Source: Butyrivibrio fibrisolvens 16/4 (GTDB lineage Bacteria; Bacillota; Clostridia; Lachnospirales; Lachnospiraceae). Taken from it: a DNA stretch of 32,087 nt. Positions 1 through 8,846 of the stretch are shown here, piece by piece. Within the stretch, counting starts at the first letter, position 1. Every line of letters begins with the position of its first letter. The position numbers and the translations under genes were made by a program. The stretch covers positions 3,132,293 through 3,164,379 of the forward strand of contig FP929036.1 in NCBI GenBank assembly GCA_000209815.1, written 5' to 3'. Below the pieces are notes generated by a model. That model did no database searches, was not told where the DNA came from, and saw only the letters and a list, made by a program, of their open reading frames with translations.

Positions 1-1
1 A

Positions 2-43
2 GAGTTGTAATATTGTATTATAGGCTGCCGATGGCAGCCTTTT
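2..43 (+). terminator. Gene end (Glu-Leu-stop) and intrinsic terminator
   Basis: The window opens on GAG TTG TAA, which reads as the last two codons and stop of a gene entering from the left. It is followed by a perfect 7-bp hairpin, GGCTGCC (23-29) with GGCAGCC (33-39), and a T4 tract. The same arrangement (GAGTTGTAA, then a CTGCCC hairpin and T run) recurs at 8658-8702 after a DUF6465-like gene end, so the truncated gene may be of that family. That identity is inference only. Confidence 0.7.
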
Positions 44-46
44 CTC

Positions 47-190
47 ATGGACTATCTTTCATTAATAGGATCAATACTGATATTCTGTGTAGGCTTAAAT
101 CTTGTTTGGGGCAAAAAGATTCGTGTAGCAAATATGCTACCTGCCGCAGTTCTCGCTGTAATAACAGCTTATATCCCATTTTTTAACTAA
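47..190 (+). pseudogene. DUF554-like membrane protein, C-terminal fossil
   Basis: An open frame of 47 codons from ATG 47 to TAA 188-190 encodes one hydrophobic helix, a short basic turn (GKKIRVANMLPA) and a second hydrophobic helix. This resembles the C-terminal end of DUF554 membrane proteins (about 230 residues), in which a glycine-rich helix is followed by a 'K-I-x-V-x-NMLPA' turn. The other ~180 residues are absent, and the ATG sits just after a terminator with no ribosome site. I read it as the remaining tail of a deleted gene. The family assignment rests on recall of the motif; a short orphan membrane peptide is the alternative. Confidence 0.5.
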
Positions 191-212
191 CAAAAAAGGA
201 GTCTCCAAATGA

Positions 213-383
213 AAACCTGTCATCTTAGCCATTGATGAAGCTCAGTATATTTACCATAAGCTAAACCGTGCAGGTGGCGCTTCCACAATCATTGACAGTA
301 ATGCCATCACTGCACTTGCCGGTTACAGCCAGGGCAATCCTCGACTCATAGACAATGAATTCATATTTTGTCAGCACATATAG
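213..383 (+). pseudogene. Transposition-type AAA ATPase (ExeA/IstB-like) fossil with internal deletion
   Basis: In one frame the codons from 213 read KPVILAIDEAQ, a Walker B strand with the DEAQ box. They are joined directly to YIYHKLNRAGGA and to SQGNPRLID, the sensor-2 region of ExeA-like ATPases that accompany transposases. In intact relatives about 60-80 residues lie between DEAQ and the 'YI-x-H-x-L' block, and about 100 residues with Walker A lie upstream. Both parts are gone. An RBS-like AAGGAG and an ATG at 209 precede the relic but are in another frame unless one A of the following A run is removed. The stop at 381-383 overlaps the 3' end of the opposing rhamnosidase gene by 13 bases. 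No transposase or inverted repeat is visible beside it. Confidence 0.65.
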
Positions 384-3032
384 TTATACTCACCGGCTAA
401 AACCCGTTGCTGCGTTCCATTTGGAAGGATTAATTTTGCTTCAAGTCCTACAGGAATAAATAGATGAATATGAACTTTTTCGTTAATATAATCCCATCCC
501 ATTTCTATTTTTCCTGCTGGTGAATCATACGTTGCTTTTGCAGAAGTAAGTCCATTTGCATCATCACCTATATATATTTCAGGTTGTATTATCAGCTCAC
601 CATCACAATAGTGTATTCCGCATACACCATCCATAATCCAGCCTACAACAGCTCCATAAGAATAGTGATTAAGAGATGCTTTTGGTTCCTTTCCCGGCTG
701 AATTCCATCCCAGTTTTCCCAAAGGGTTGTGGCACCTTGATTTACCTCATATAACCATCCTGGCATTTGTGGATTCAATAGCAATTGATATGCCTCTTTT
801 ATATATCCTCTTTTCGCCAGCTGCCTGCATATTTCAGGTGTGGTTAGAAATCCTGTATTTAGCTTTCCATTTTCTCTTTTTACCATCACAGCTAACTGTT
901 TTGCCGCAAGCTTGTCGGCCTCTTCGTGTAAAAGCCCAAAAGCCAGTGGTCGTACTAATTGACATTGGCGTTCTGTAGTAATCAATCCATTTTCTGTATA
1001 AACTTCAATATAGCCTTGTCTGGCTTTCTCAGACACGCGAATTAACTCATTGACTTCAGCTTCAGGTCTATCTAAAATTTTGGCAATCTTTGACATAAGC
1101 ATTCCGGAATATGCAAAATAGGCATTAGCAACATCATAGTTACCATCCTTCATGCTTTCAGCCGCGCTTCGGCCTGGCTCACACCACTCGCCATAATTCA
1201 TCCCCTTTTCGATTACATAATTTCTATTCTTTTTCGAATGAGACTTGTTAAAAAGCTTTTTCTTACGCGCCTCTTTCTTCAAGAATGAATACCAGTTGCA
1301 CATCATGCTATAGTTTTCACTGAGAACACGCTTATCCCCGGTCAATTGATATATTTCCCAAGGCACAATTATAATAGCGTCTCCCCACGCAACGGATCCA
1401 GCCAATAGCTTGGCAAAAAATCCAGGTTTATTGTTAGGAGGTGCAATGTTCATTACTCTTCCATCAGAAAGCTGTGTATACCTACACTGTCTTAACCATT
1501 TTTTAAATACAGGAACTGATTCCATCAAACGCAGTCCTGTATATGCAAATATACCAGCATCGCCAGTCCAACCAGCACGTTCTCTTGTTGGGCAGTCTGT
1601 TGGAATATCACAAAAGTTTCCTTTCTGACTCCACATTGCATTTTTTACCAACTGATTTAGCGCTGTATTTGATGTAGTCAATGAAAGAGTATCCATCATC
1701 TGAGAATACACCGCATGGGCATAGAATACTGCTTTTGATAAATCAGCATTTGTCTCTATTTTTACATAACGAAATCCCATGATGGTAAAGTTTGCATGAT
1801 AATGGTTATACCCAGCTTTCATTGTATAATCAATAGTCTGGTAGGTTCCACCTTCTTTATGACGTTTTCTATCTTGAAAGTTTTCCTGTGTAAACTCTCC
1901 ATTTTGGTCTAATGTCTCACCATGAATCAGGCGTATTTTTCTCCTGCCGCTCCATTTGGAATTATAAGCTCAATCTGTCCCGCTAGGTTTTGACCAAAAT
2001 CAAGAACTGTATCTCCTTTTGGAGTTTTAATGATTGTTGCATCAAACCTCTCCATTCTTAGTATAGGCACAGTATCCATTGCTTTCAAAAGCTCATACCC
2101 AATAGGTACTTCCTTCACTTCATGCCAAGCCATCTCATCATCTGACAAGTCCTCCATTCTGGCATCATATACCTCGCCATGTTGCATATCATTCTGTCTA
2201 AGAGGGCCATTTTGTGATGCTTGCCATGTGTTATCAGTTGACACAATGGCTTTCCCGTTAATCTCTAGCTGGCATATTACTGCCGTTTTTTCGCCAAATA
2301 AATTTCTGTCACCATCTACACCTGATGTACTACGATACCAACCATCACCTAAGATAATATGTATTTCATTTTCTCCAGTCTTAACATAGTTTGAAACGTC
2401 ATATGTTTGATATGGTATTTCGAATTTATAATTGGCTGTTCCTGGTGTAAGCACATAATCAGTTATTTTTTGCCCATTTATGTATATTTCATAGAGTCCA
2501 CAAGCACTGGCATATACTCTTGCAGTCTCTATTTTCTCCATTGAATCCAGGCAGAATTTCTTTCTAAAAACTGATGCTGGCTTATGAGGAAGAAACACTT
2601 CATTTTTTTATGCTTTTTCTCGTTCCATGCTTTTAAAGCCGTAGAGTTCATATAATCTGGAGTACCTATATCAAATTGATACCCAATTTCCTCACTTGGC
2701 TCAATCCATTTAGCATACCAGTCATCACTGTTAAGCAGGCCATATTCAAAGGTGCCTCCATCTGCCCATTCGCCTGAGCAATCGTCCTGATCCCATAAAC
2801 GGATAGTCCATGACATGTTATCTCTTGACCTATGCTCTGGTGCAATAATAGCATGCATTTTCTTTGATTCTAACTTGCCAGTATCAAGTATTATCTCACT
2901 ACCCTTTTTTACAACTATTTGGTATGCGCTCTGCATAATACCTTCCTGACACTGCCATGAAACATATAAATCCTGTGCATCTATTCCTATAGGGTTATTC
3001 CGGTACTCGGTTTTACAATTTATTGCTTTCAT
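371..3032 (-). CDS. Alpha-L-rhamnosidase, GH78 (interrupted by two frameshifts)
   Basis: This cytoplasmic glycoside hydrolase (no signal peptide) is expected to remove terminal alpha-L-rhamnose from rhamnosylated glycosides. Three consecutive frames make one protein of about 887 residues, a normal GH78 length. The N-terminal beta-domain includes the FRKKF block and 'GLYEIYINGQKI'. The (alpha/alpha)6 barrel carries DCPTRERAGWTGD, where the first Asp, the Glu five residues later and the Asp twelve residues later (about 480, 485 and 492) reproduce the BsRhaB-type acidic triad. TLWENWD near residue 770 supplies the likely catalytic base. The breaks lie at T7 (2603-2609) and T5 (1936-1940) on the plus strand; one extra base at each restores the frame, and the bridge 1930-1822 then encodes family-typical sequence (LIHGETLDQNGEF). 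It is the last gene of the 6687-371 operon, 32 bases after the isomerase gene. Confidence 0.9.
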
Positions 3033-3064
3033 CTATTCCTGTTACCTCTCGCTCATTGGGTGTT

Positions 3065-3910
3065 TTAATTCACATACTCTTTTAGAAACTGAGAACTAAT
3101 TTCAGCAGAAATTATTGGTGACTTCTGTTCCCAATTTCTATGGCTTTCAAGAACAACCGCTTCTACTTCATTCTCTTTTGCAATTTCAAGCAATCCTTGT
3201 AAATCCATACTTCCCTTTCCAAGCTCACAACTATCGGTTTTTAAGATTGATGAAAGTGGTCCCGTCTGTTTTGAGCCTCTATCATTGATATGCCAAAGTT
3301 TCATTCGCTGCCCAAGTTTACCCATCCAGTATTCAGGATTCACTCCAATATCAGCAGCCCAATATGAATCAAATTCAAAATTCACATATTCCGGATTGGT
3401 CTCTTCAATCAAAACTTCATAGGCCATCTTTCCACTTTTTAATCTTCTGAACTCGCAATTGTGGTTGTGATATAAAAGACTTAGTCCTTCGTTCTTTAGC
3501 AATTTTCCTGCTTCATTCAAATTATTTGCCAGGTCATAAACTGCCTTCTCATCGGTATAATCAAAGTGATGCATGCCTGTAATAACCACATATTTTGTTC
3601 CGTAAAGATGAGCCTCTTTTGCCACTTCCTCTGTTCTTTTCAATACACTACCCAAGTCAGAGTGTAAGCTAATAACTTTAAGACCTGACTCATCTATCAA
3701 TTCTTTCCAGTTCAGCTTGCCACTTTTTCCCATAGGCATCCCTGCCAGACGAGTCAAGGCTCTTATGATAAATGGCATGGGGTGAATCATGTATGAACAT
3801 AATTCAATCCCCTGATAGCCAGACGCTCTCAATCTACCCAATGTGTCTTGTGCCTTTTTTTGATTGCCTATCACTGTTCGAAGCTGAAACTGTTGTATTC
3901 CTCGAATCAC
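3065..3910 (-). CDS. Sugar phosphate isomerase/epimerase-like TIM-barrel protein
   Basis: This 281-residue protein belongs to the xylose-isomerase-like TIM-barrel family. Metal-site features are visible in order: an early 'GIELCS' strand, HSDLG, the HNHNCEF histidine cluster, FEFDSYWAAD, WHINDRG, and a terminal VVLESH. The family isomerises or epimerises sugars, sugar phosphates or keto-sugars at a divalent metal; the substrate cannot be read here. The start is GTG at 3910, 18 bases after the symporter stop, with GAGG about 9 bases upstream; no ATG lies near. Its position between a sugar symporter and GH78 suggests it handles a sugar released from the imported glycoside, possibly L-rhamnose or a keto-glycoside. 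No rhamnose kinase, aldolase or 3-dehydrogenase lies in the window, so the pathway is incomplete here. Confidence 0.75.
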   Translation of the reverse strand: MIRGIQQFQLRTVIGNQKKAQDTLGRLRASGYQGIELCSYMIHPMPFIIRALTRLAGMPMGKSGKLNWKELIDESGLKVISLHSDLGSVLKRTEEVAKEAHLYGTKYVVITGMHHFDYTDEKAVYDLANNLNEAGKLLKNEGLSLLYHNHNCEFRRLKSGKMAYEVLIEETNPEYVNFEFDSYWAADIGVNPEYWMGKLGQRMKLWHINDRGSKQTGPLSSILKTDSCELGKGSMDLQGLLEIAKENEVEAVVLESHRNWEQKSPIISAEISSQFLKEYVN

Positions 3911-3928
3911 CCTCTACTACCTCACTCT

Positions 3929-5353
3929 CTATTGTTTCTTCTGGCCTTTTGCCTGAATCTCAGCCATCTTTTCCTTTGAAAGAGGGCTTATTTTCATGCA
4001 TATAATTGAGATAATCCATCCTATTATTGGAAATCCATAAAGCAATAACACTGTCAGATACTTAATACCATTAGTCATAGGATCATTTGGCTGTGGCATA
4101 GTTGTCTCATAACCAATAAGAGCAACACAGCCCATGGTAATCACTGTTGCTAACGACGATACAAGTCGGTCCATCATAGAATAGGTAGCTGTAACAACAG
4201 CAGGAATAAACTTTCCAGAACGGTCTTTCTCATAATCGACTACATCCGCACTCATTGATGTTGTAGCTGCTGTGACACCCATTTTTGTTCCATTAACAGC
4301 AAGAGTTAAAACGAAATATACAATAGTTGGAAGTACTGCAACTGTAATCGTTCTCGTATTAATTGTCAGTAAAAATACAGCCATAAGTACTGTTGCAATG
4401 AGACTTACAAATGACCATAGTGAAATAGCTTTTCTACTTCCATGCTTACCTGCATACTTTCCTCCAATAATGGCGAACACGATTGAAGGAAGCATCGCAA
4501 TTACACTGATTAATGTGGAAAGCTGCATATTTCCGATCAGTATTCCAAACATCATTGTTGATACAATAGATTGACTACCAACCTGATTTGCAAGTTTTAC
4601 AGCAGAGGCTGAAATCACGTAGGTTTGCATTGCTTTATTCTTGCCTAAAAGCGAAACCATATCTTTAAAAGAAACCTTTTCATTATTGGTCGCAGCCACA
4701 TCTTCAAAATTTTCTGGACAGTCAGTCTCAGATACACCTATGCAAGCCAGAATAATGAACACAAGAGAGATTGTCACTGTTACAATGCACGAAGTGCTAA
4801 GCATTTCAACAGAATATGTATTTTGATACTTTGGAAGAATTACCATTGTGATTAAAATTGTCATAATCATTGGCGCAAAGTAACTATAAACAGTTGCCCA
4901 TACCCCTACCATTGGTCTTTGCTCAGGATCATTTGTCATTACCGGACCCATTATTTGGCCTGCAACATTATTCATGGCGTATCCAAATAAATAAATGACA
5001 TACATTACTACGAAAAGTATAATTCCATGTCCTTTACCACTTCCCCAAATAAATAACAATAAAACCGCTGCAGACTGAATCAGCCATCCGCCAAAAAGGA
5101 ATATACGAATCTTTCCAAATCTGGTGTTAAATTTATCCACGAATACTGCAATTACAGGATTTAGAACACCCTCAAGTATTCTACTGAATGTAAGAATAGT
5201 GCCCATTATCGCAGTTGCAATACCATACCCAGCATTTCCAACATAACTGACGTAAGTCATTAAGATATAAAAACACATTGCGTTTGCAGAATTCATTTGT
5301 GATAAGGCAATTTGCCAGTTCTTTGCTTTTCTGTAATTAATCTGATTTTCCAT
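3929..5353 (-). CDS. GPH-family (MelB-like) glycoside:cation symporter
   Basis: This 474-residue integral membrane protein has about 12 hydrophobic segments. The N-terminal half has the GPH/MelB pattern: an early helix, then 'GTILTFSRILEGVLNPVIA' followed by 'VDKFNTRFGKIR', the loop 2-3 signature with Asp and basic residues. Late in the protein, MSADVVDYEKDRSGK matches the conserved cytoplasmic 'DvvDYd.wktG.R' loop. Family members import unphosphorylated oligosaccharides or glycosides with Na+ or H+. AAGGAG sits 5 bases before the ATG. It lies between GH1 and the isomerase in one operon, so it probably brings in the glycoside that GH1 and GH78 then cleave. The substrate is inferred from neighbours only. 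Confidence 0.85.
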   Translation of the reverse strand: MENQINYRKAKNWQIALSQMNSANAMCFYILMTYVSYVGNAGYGIATAIMGTILTFSRILEGVLNPVIAVFVDKFNTRFGKIRIFLFGGWLIQSAAVLLLFIWGSGKGHGIILFVVMYVIYLFGYAMNNVAGQIMGPVMTNDPEQRPMVGVWATVYSYFAPMIMTILITMVILPKYQNTYSVEMLSTSCIVTVTISLVFIILACIGVSETDCPENFEDVAATNNEKVSFKDMVSLLGKNKAMQTYVISASAVKLANQVGSQSIVSTMMFGILIGNMQLSTLISVIAMLPSIVFAIIGGKYAGKHGSRKAISLWSFVSLIATVLMAVFLLTINTRTITVAVLPTIVYFVLTLAVNGTKMGVTAATTSMSADVVDYEKDRSGKFIPAVVTATYSMMDRLVSSLATVITMGCVALIGYETTMPQPNDPMTNGIKYLTVLLLYGFPIIGWIISIICMKISPLSKEKMAEIQAKGQKKQ

Positions 5354-5382
5354 TTTTGCTCCTTTTTACTATCATTTTGTAT

Positions 5383-6687
5383 CTAGCGTAGACTTCCAAG
5401 AAATCTCAGGCTTTCCTTTGGATGTCGGCTCATATCATTTCGATCAACGCCAATAAGTCCAAAGGTCATCTTGAATCCCTTTTGCCATTCGAAATTGTCT
5501 AGTAATGACCAATAAAAATACCCTTTAACTGGTAATCCATCATCTATACATGATTTAATCTCATCAGTAGCAGTTTTTATGTACTCTACTCTCTCGTTAT
5601 CTTCTGATGTTGCAATTCCATTTTCCGTAACAATTAAATCTCCTTTGAAGGACTTTGCCACCTTTCGAACTACATTTCCAATTGCTTTAGGATAGTTTTC
5701 ATATCCCATCTGGGTTGTTTTAACTCCATCAGGTAAACGTTCCTCCCCCTGCTCATCGAAGCATTTTCTCGTATAACATTGAACACCGAGGAAATCATCG
5801 CCTTCAATAGCTGGAAGATAATGAAGTAATTCTTCATCCCATACTCTTTCAACTGCTTTAGTTGATTCTGCACTATTTGATTCTTCAAGTGATTGTAAGT
5901 CATGCAATGATAATGTAATTCCAACCTTTAAATCAGGCCTAACTTCTCGAATTGCTTTTACCGCAGCCATGTGTGCTTTCATTACAATTCGGTCTCCTTC
6001 ATCTGAGCACTGTGATACAAATACAGAAACATCTCTTGGGTCTTTAAATCCAAATGCCTGTGCACTTTCCATTGCAGCTTGCATCATACGATTCTGATCC
6101 AAATTGATACCAACCTGAACCTTCGAATCTTCTTCTGCCTGTTTTTCTTCTAGAGAACGACTTGCACTCATGCGAGCCATCATGCTTTTCATCAGTCCAG
6201 CCAATTGATAACGCATATTGGCTTCATTGATGGTGCAAACATAATGAATTCCTTCTCCCAATTCTGAAACAATTCGTCCGCAGTATGCAGCAAAATCATC
6301 AATGACCTCAGGATTCTCCCATCCGCCTTTACGAATTAACCACTTAGGAGATGTAAAGTGCATTAGAGTGATAACCGGTTCCACTCCATTTTCTACACAG
6401 CACTTAATGACATCCTTGTAATGCTCTACTTCTGCAGAATCCCATTTGCCCTCCTCTGGCTGTATTCTTGCCCACTCAACTGAAAATCGATATGCATTCA
6501 GTCCAGCATCCTTTAATAGCTTTATATCCTCTTCAAAATGATGATAATGATCTACTGCCAAACCAGAAGGTTCATCAAACATACTGTGCTCCAAATTCTC
6601 CTGAACCCAATAATCACTGTAAATATTGTTTCCTTCTACCTGATGTGCAGCTGTGGCAGCCCCCAATAAAAAACTCTTCTCAAACAT
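5383..6687 (-). CDS. Glycoside hydrolase family 1 (beta-glucosidase)
   Basis: This 434-residue cytoplasmic enzyme has no signal peptide. GH1 hallmarks are clear: the N-terminal 'LLGAATAAHQVEGN', 'YRFSVEWARIQPEEG', the acid/base glutamate in TINE (E155), the nucleophile in VTENG (E355), and 'GYFYWSLLDNFEWQKGF' near the C-terminus. The protein is slightly shorter than the usual 450-480 residues. It has a charged insert around residues 173-190 just after the acid/base loop, which may reshape the aglycone site. The neighbouring transporter is a symporter rather than a PTS, so a non-phosphorylated substrate is more likely than a 6-phospho-glucoside. GGAGG precedes the ATG by 8-10 bases. It is the first gene of the operon, divergent from the AraC regulator. 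Confidence 0.92.
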   Translation of the reverse strand: MFEKSFLLGAATAAHQVEGNNIYSDYWVQENLEHSMFDEPSGLAVDHYHHFEEDIKLLKDAGLNAYRFSVEWARIQPEEGKWDSAEVEHYKDVIKCCVENGVEPVITLMHFTSPKWLIRKGGWENPEVIDDFAAYCGRIVSELGEGIHYVCTINEANMRYQLAGLMKSMMARMSASRSLEEKQAEEDSKVQVGINLDQNRMMQAAMESAQAFGFKDPRDVSVFVSQCSDEGDRIVMKAHMAAVKAIREVRPDLKVGITLSLHDLQSLEESNSAESTKAVERVWDEELLHYLPAIEGDDFLGVQCYTRKCFDEQGEERLPDGVKTTQMGYENYPKAIGNVVRKVAKSFKGDLIVTENGIATSEDNERVEYIKTATDEIKSCIDDGLPVKGYFYWSLLDNFEWQKGFKMTFGLIGVDRNDMSRHPKESLRFLGSLR

Positions 6688-6728
6688 ATTCCTTCTTCCT
6701 CCTTAGTTAAATGTTAAGTTGTGAACAC

Positions 6729-6734
6729 ATTATA
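6729..6734 (-). promoter_or_regulatory. Candidate -10 box of the GH1-GH78 operon
   Basis: On the minus strand a perfect TATAAT lies about 42 bases before the GH1 ATG. The hexamer 17 bases upstream (AATACA) is a poor -35, as expected of a promoter that needs an activator such as the divergent AraC protein. Seen: the -10. Inferred: activator dependence. Confidence 0.5.
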
Positions 6735-6810
6735 TTGGGATGAACAGATATTGTATTTTATTAATTTGATGTGTATTATAGTTTTATGATGTTTGCTATA
6801 TTTTTCCCTT

Positions 6811-6835
6811 TTTGCACAATTTCCTACTGCGCAAA
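6811..6835. promoter_or_regulatory. Imperfect inverted repeat, possible AraC/regulator operator
   Basis: TTTGCAC (6811-6817) and GCGCAAA (6829-6835) form inverted arms with one mismatch and an 11-base spacer, a layout suited to a dimer on one DNA face. It lies 36 bases before the AraC start and about 75 bases upstream of the GH1 -10 box. Which protein binds it, if any, is unknown. Confidence 0.3.
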
Positions 6836-6870
6836 TTTATGAAAAAGTTACAATGGGAGGCTGATATGAA

Positions 6871-8066
6871 ATGCTATTATCACAATTAGAATTGATTTAT
6901 CAAATATATGGAGTTCCAATCTCAGTATTTGATTTAGATGGGACATGTAAGAAACTTATCCCTGATAAGAATTTTAATGGCGCTTTTAAACTATCTGATA
7001 TTCCTGAATGGACACACTTTAGTTCTTTTACAAATCAAGTTTGTTGTCTTGTCTCAGATTCCCTGCTTCTATTGGGATTTATCCCAGATCTTTCAAATAA
7101 GCAGATAATCGTCTTGGGGCCTGCCACTACTGTCGAGATGAATTCTGTTTCCCTGAAACATTTTACGGGTCAGATAAGCTCCAGCTATTCAAAAGAGATT
7201 GCTTTAGCAATATCGAGTACACTTGCTTCGATGAAATTGACTGACCTACATCAATTTAAAGCTACCTTATCTCTAATAGAATCCCTATTGGGTGTGGAAA
7301 TACACGATATTAAAACAATTAGCGAATACTCAACGAACTTAACTCAGATAAATGCGCTAGAGAAAGTTACTAATGCAATTACAACAGAGATTACTTTTGA
7401 CGATCATGACTACACTGACACAGATATTCAGGACAGAATTCTATTTTATATTTCTCATGGCATGGTTGAAAATCTTGAGAATCTTGTTATTCCAGAGCAA
7501 TTTATGGAATCGATGAATAGATTAAATCTACGATATGCTAAAAATTCACTCATTGTTTTGAACTCTCTCAGCCAACGTGCAGCTCTATCTGCAGGCGTGC
7601 CATTACGTTCTACTGACTCTTTAGGAAGGGCTTTTAGTGACCAGATAGAGTCCTCGCCTGATGTTGAGTCCCTAATTCAATTATCAGCAAGAATGTTCAT
7701 TCCCGCTGCCTATGCAAGGTTGGTCAGAGATGTTAATATACCTGGCAACACAAGTCGTGATATTCGAACTGTAATAATATATGTTCAAAATCATTTTAGA
7801 GAACAGATAACTGTCAAGAAACTTGCTGAATTAGTGAATTTATCAGAAGAACATTTATCCAGAAAATTTAAATCCGAAACAGGCATGACACTAAAGAGTT
7901 TTATTGTTAAAGAAAAATACACGAGGCAGAGGCTCTACTTCGCTTCACAGATCTATCACTATCATCAATTTCAGAAATATTATCATTTTCATCACAAAGC
8001 TGGTTTCAAACTGCTTTCAAAAAGCAGACTGGAAAGACACCTATGGAATATCGAAAGGAAGCCTAG
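6871..8066 (+). CDS. AraC-family transcriptional regulator (one frameshift near the HTH)
   Basis: This regulator is about 398 residues once a single missing A is restored in the A5 run at 7913-7917. Without it, the frame runs off into 60 unrelated residues and misses the end of the DNA-binding domain. The N-terminal ~280 residues form an unassigned sensing region. The C-terminal AraC domain (about 295-398) has the first HTH 'ITVKKLAELVNLSEEHLSRKF'. After correction it also has the second HTH with the family tail (SWFQTAFKKQTGKTPMEYRK), ending at TAG 8064-8066. GGGAGG lies 10 bases before ATG 6871; an ATG at 6866 has better spacing and would be in frame if its AAA were AAAA. It is divergent from the GH1-GH78 operon, which it probably activates when the glycoside is present. 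Confidence 0.85.
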
Positions 8067-8101
8067 TGATAGGCAATATGCCATGTTTTTAAACATAAAA
8101 A

Positions 8102-8129
8102 TAGAGCTACACCATATGATGTAGCTCTA
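8102..8129 (-). terminator. Intrinsic terminator of the PepSY gene
   Basis: A near-perfect palindrome (TAGAGCTACA paired with TGTAGCTCTA, extending to the centre with one wobble) is followed on the minus strand by TTTTTATGTTT. It sits 31 bases after the PepSY stop. It could also slow transcription coming from the AraC gene, but there is no T run on the plus side. Confidence 0.7.
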
Positions 8130-8159
8130 AGAAGGAGAATAACTTAAATGAAAAGAAAA

Positions 8160-8459
8160 TTATAAGTCTACTTCCGAATCCAAAATCTGGCCTGTTGTCA
8201 TATCGATTTCATATGTATATTCAACATGACCAACTACTAACTTAACCTCATATACTCTGACACCATCTTCTGTGTCATCCTCTACATGAGAATATCCAAC
8301 TTCACTTTCAATATATCCTGCTTTATTAAGTGCTATTTGCAAAGCTCTATCTGCCGAAATATCCTTTTCCATCATTGCAGCCATGGCTGTCTTTGATGGT
8401 GCAGTTGATAATGCGATAACTGATAAAAGTGCTAATGAAAATACGAAAACCTTCTTCAT
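8160..8459 (-). CDS. Small secreted PepSY-domain protein
   Basis: This 99-residue protein starts at ATG 8459, chosen because AGGAGG lies 8 bases upstream and it begins with a classic signal peptide (MKKVFVFSLALLSVIALS, cleavage near TAMAA). The frame stays open further upstream but lacks a ribosome site there. The mature part has the PepSY pattern: 'ISADRALQIALNKAG', then 'YEVKLVVGHVEYTYEIDMTTGQIL'. PepSY domains are thought to act outside the cell as peptidase inhibitors or regulators; no partner is visible here. It stands alone, convergent with AraC and with its own terminator. Confidence 0.8.
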   Translation of the reverse strand: MKKVFVFSLALLSVIALSTAPSKTAMAAMMEKDISADRALQIALNKAGYIESEVGYSHVEDDTEDGVRVYEVKLVVGHVEYTYEIDMTTGQILDSEVDL

Positions 8460-8552
8460 ATCTGATTCCTCCTCTGTAGTAACTAAAGGATTATTTGTTA
8501 TTTGATGAATAAAGAATAACATGTAGTCTGTCACACAAGTATCACATCATAA

Positions 8553-8666
8553 AACACAAACTACAAAGGTGTTGAGCTCACAGGTATCAGCATCTATATT
8601 AAGCCTGAAGAGCATAGAATCTACTATGTAGCTAACGGCGATAAAGTTGCTTCTACAGAGTTGTAA
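8553..8666 (+). pseudogene. DUF6465-like protein, C-terminal fossil
   Basis: The frame from 8553 to TAA 8664-8666 reads GVELTGISIYIKPEEHRIYY, then VANGDKVASTEL. This resembles the end of DUF6465 proteins, small Lys/Ala-rich Lachnospiraceae proteins whose tail has 'YVKPEE..AYYV.NG'. The lysine-rich N-terminal half and any start codon are missing; a stop lies directly upstream. An intrinsic terminator follows at once. The assignment is from motif memory. Confidence 0.5.
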
Positions 8667-8680
8667 TAGAGTACTAAAGG

Positions 8681-8702
8681 CTGCCCGGGAGGGCAGACTT
8701 TT
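8681..8702 (+). terminator. Intrinsic terminator after the DUF6465-like fossil
   Basis: CTGCCC (8681-8686), loop GGGA, GGGCAG (8691-8696), then ACTTTT. The preceding bases and layout resemble those at 2-43. Confidence 0.65.
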
Positions 8703-8784
8703 CTGTTACCATAAGTAAAAATAAAGCCCACATTGCTGTGAGCATTATTTTCTTTCCGTCCTTAACTGTGAATAGTAACAAGCC

Positions 8785-8813
8785 TTGAAAATCCAATAAA
8801 TAATATATATTCT
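8785..8813 (+). promoter_or_regulatory. Sigma-A-type promoter upstream of the GNAT relic and SGNH gene
   Basis: TTGAAA (8785-8790), a 17-base spacer, and TATTCT (8808-8813). Transcription would begin about 25 bases before the GNAT ATG. It probably still serves the downstream SGNH hydrolase. Confidence 0.55.
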
Positions 8814-8846
8814 CTATGTATAAAACTAAGAAACAAGAGGGGAACT

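Noticed and set aside
1-383. Complete insertion sequence at the left end
   Set aside because: Only an ATPase fossil is present; no transposase, terminal inverted repeats or target duplication could be found.
371-3032. GH78 as three separate genes or a truly dead pseudogene
   Set aside because: The three pieces tile one protein with all catalytic residues. The two breaks are identical in kind to those in essential-type genes such as nth, so errors in the sequence are the simpler explanation.
8131-8162. AAGGAGAATAACTTAA followed by ATG AAA AGA AAA TTA TAA on the plus strand
   Set aside because: A good RBS and start but only five codons, overlapping the PepSY stop. It may be the start of a deleted gene but cannot be supported as one.
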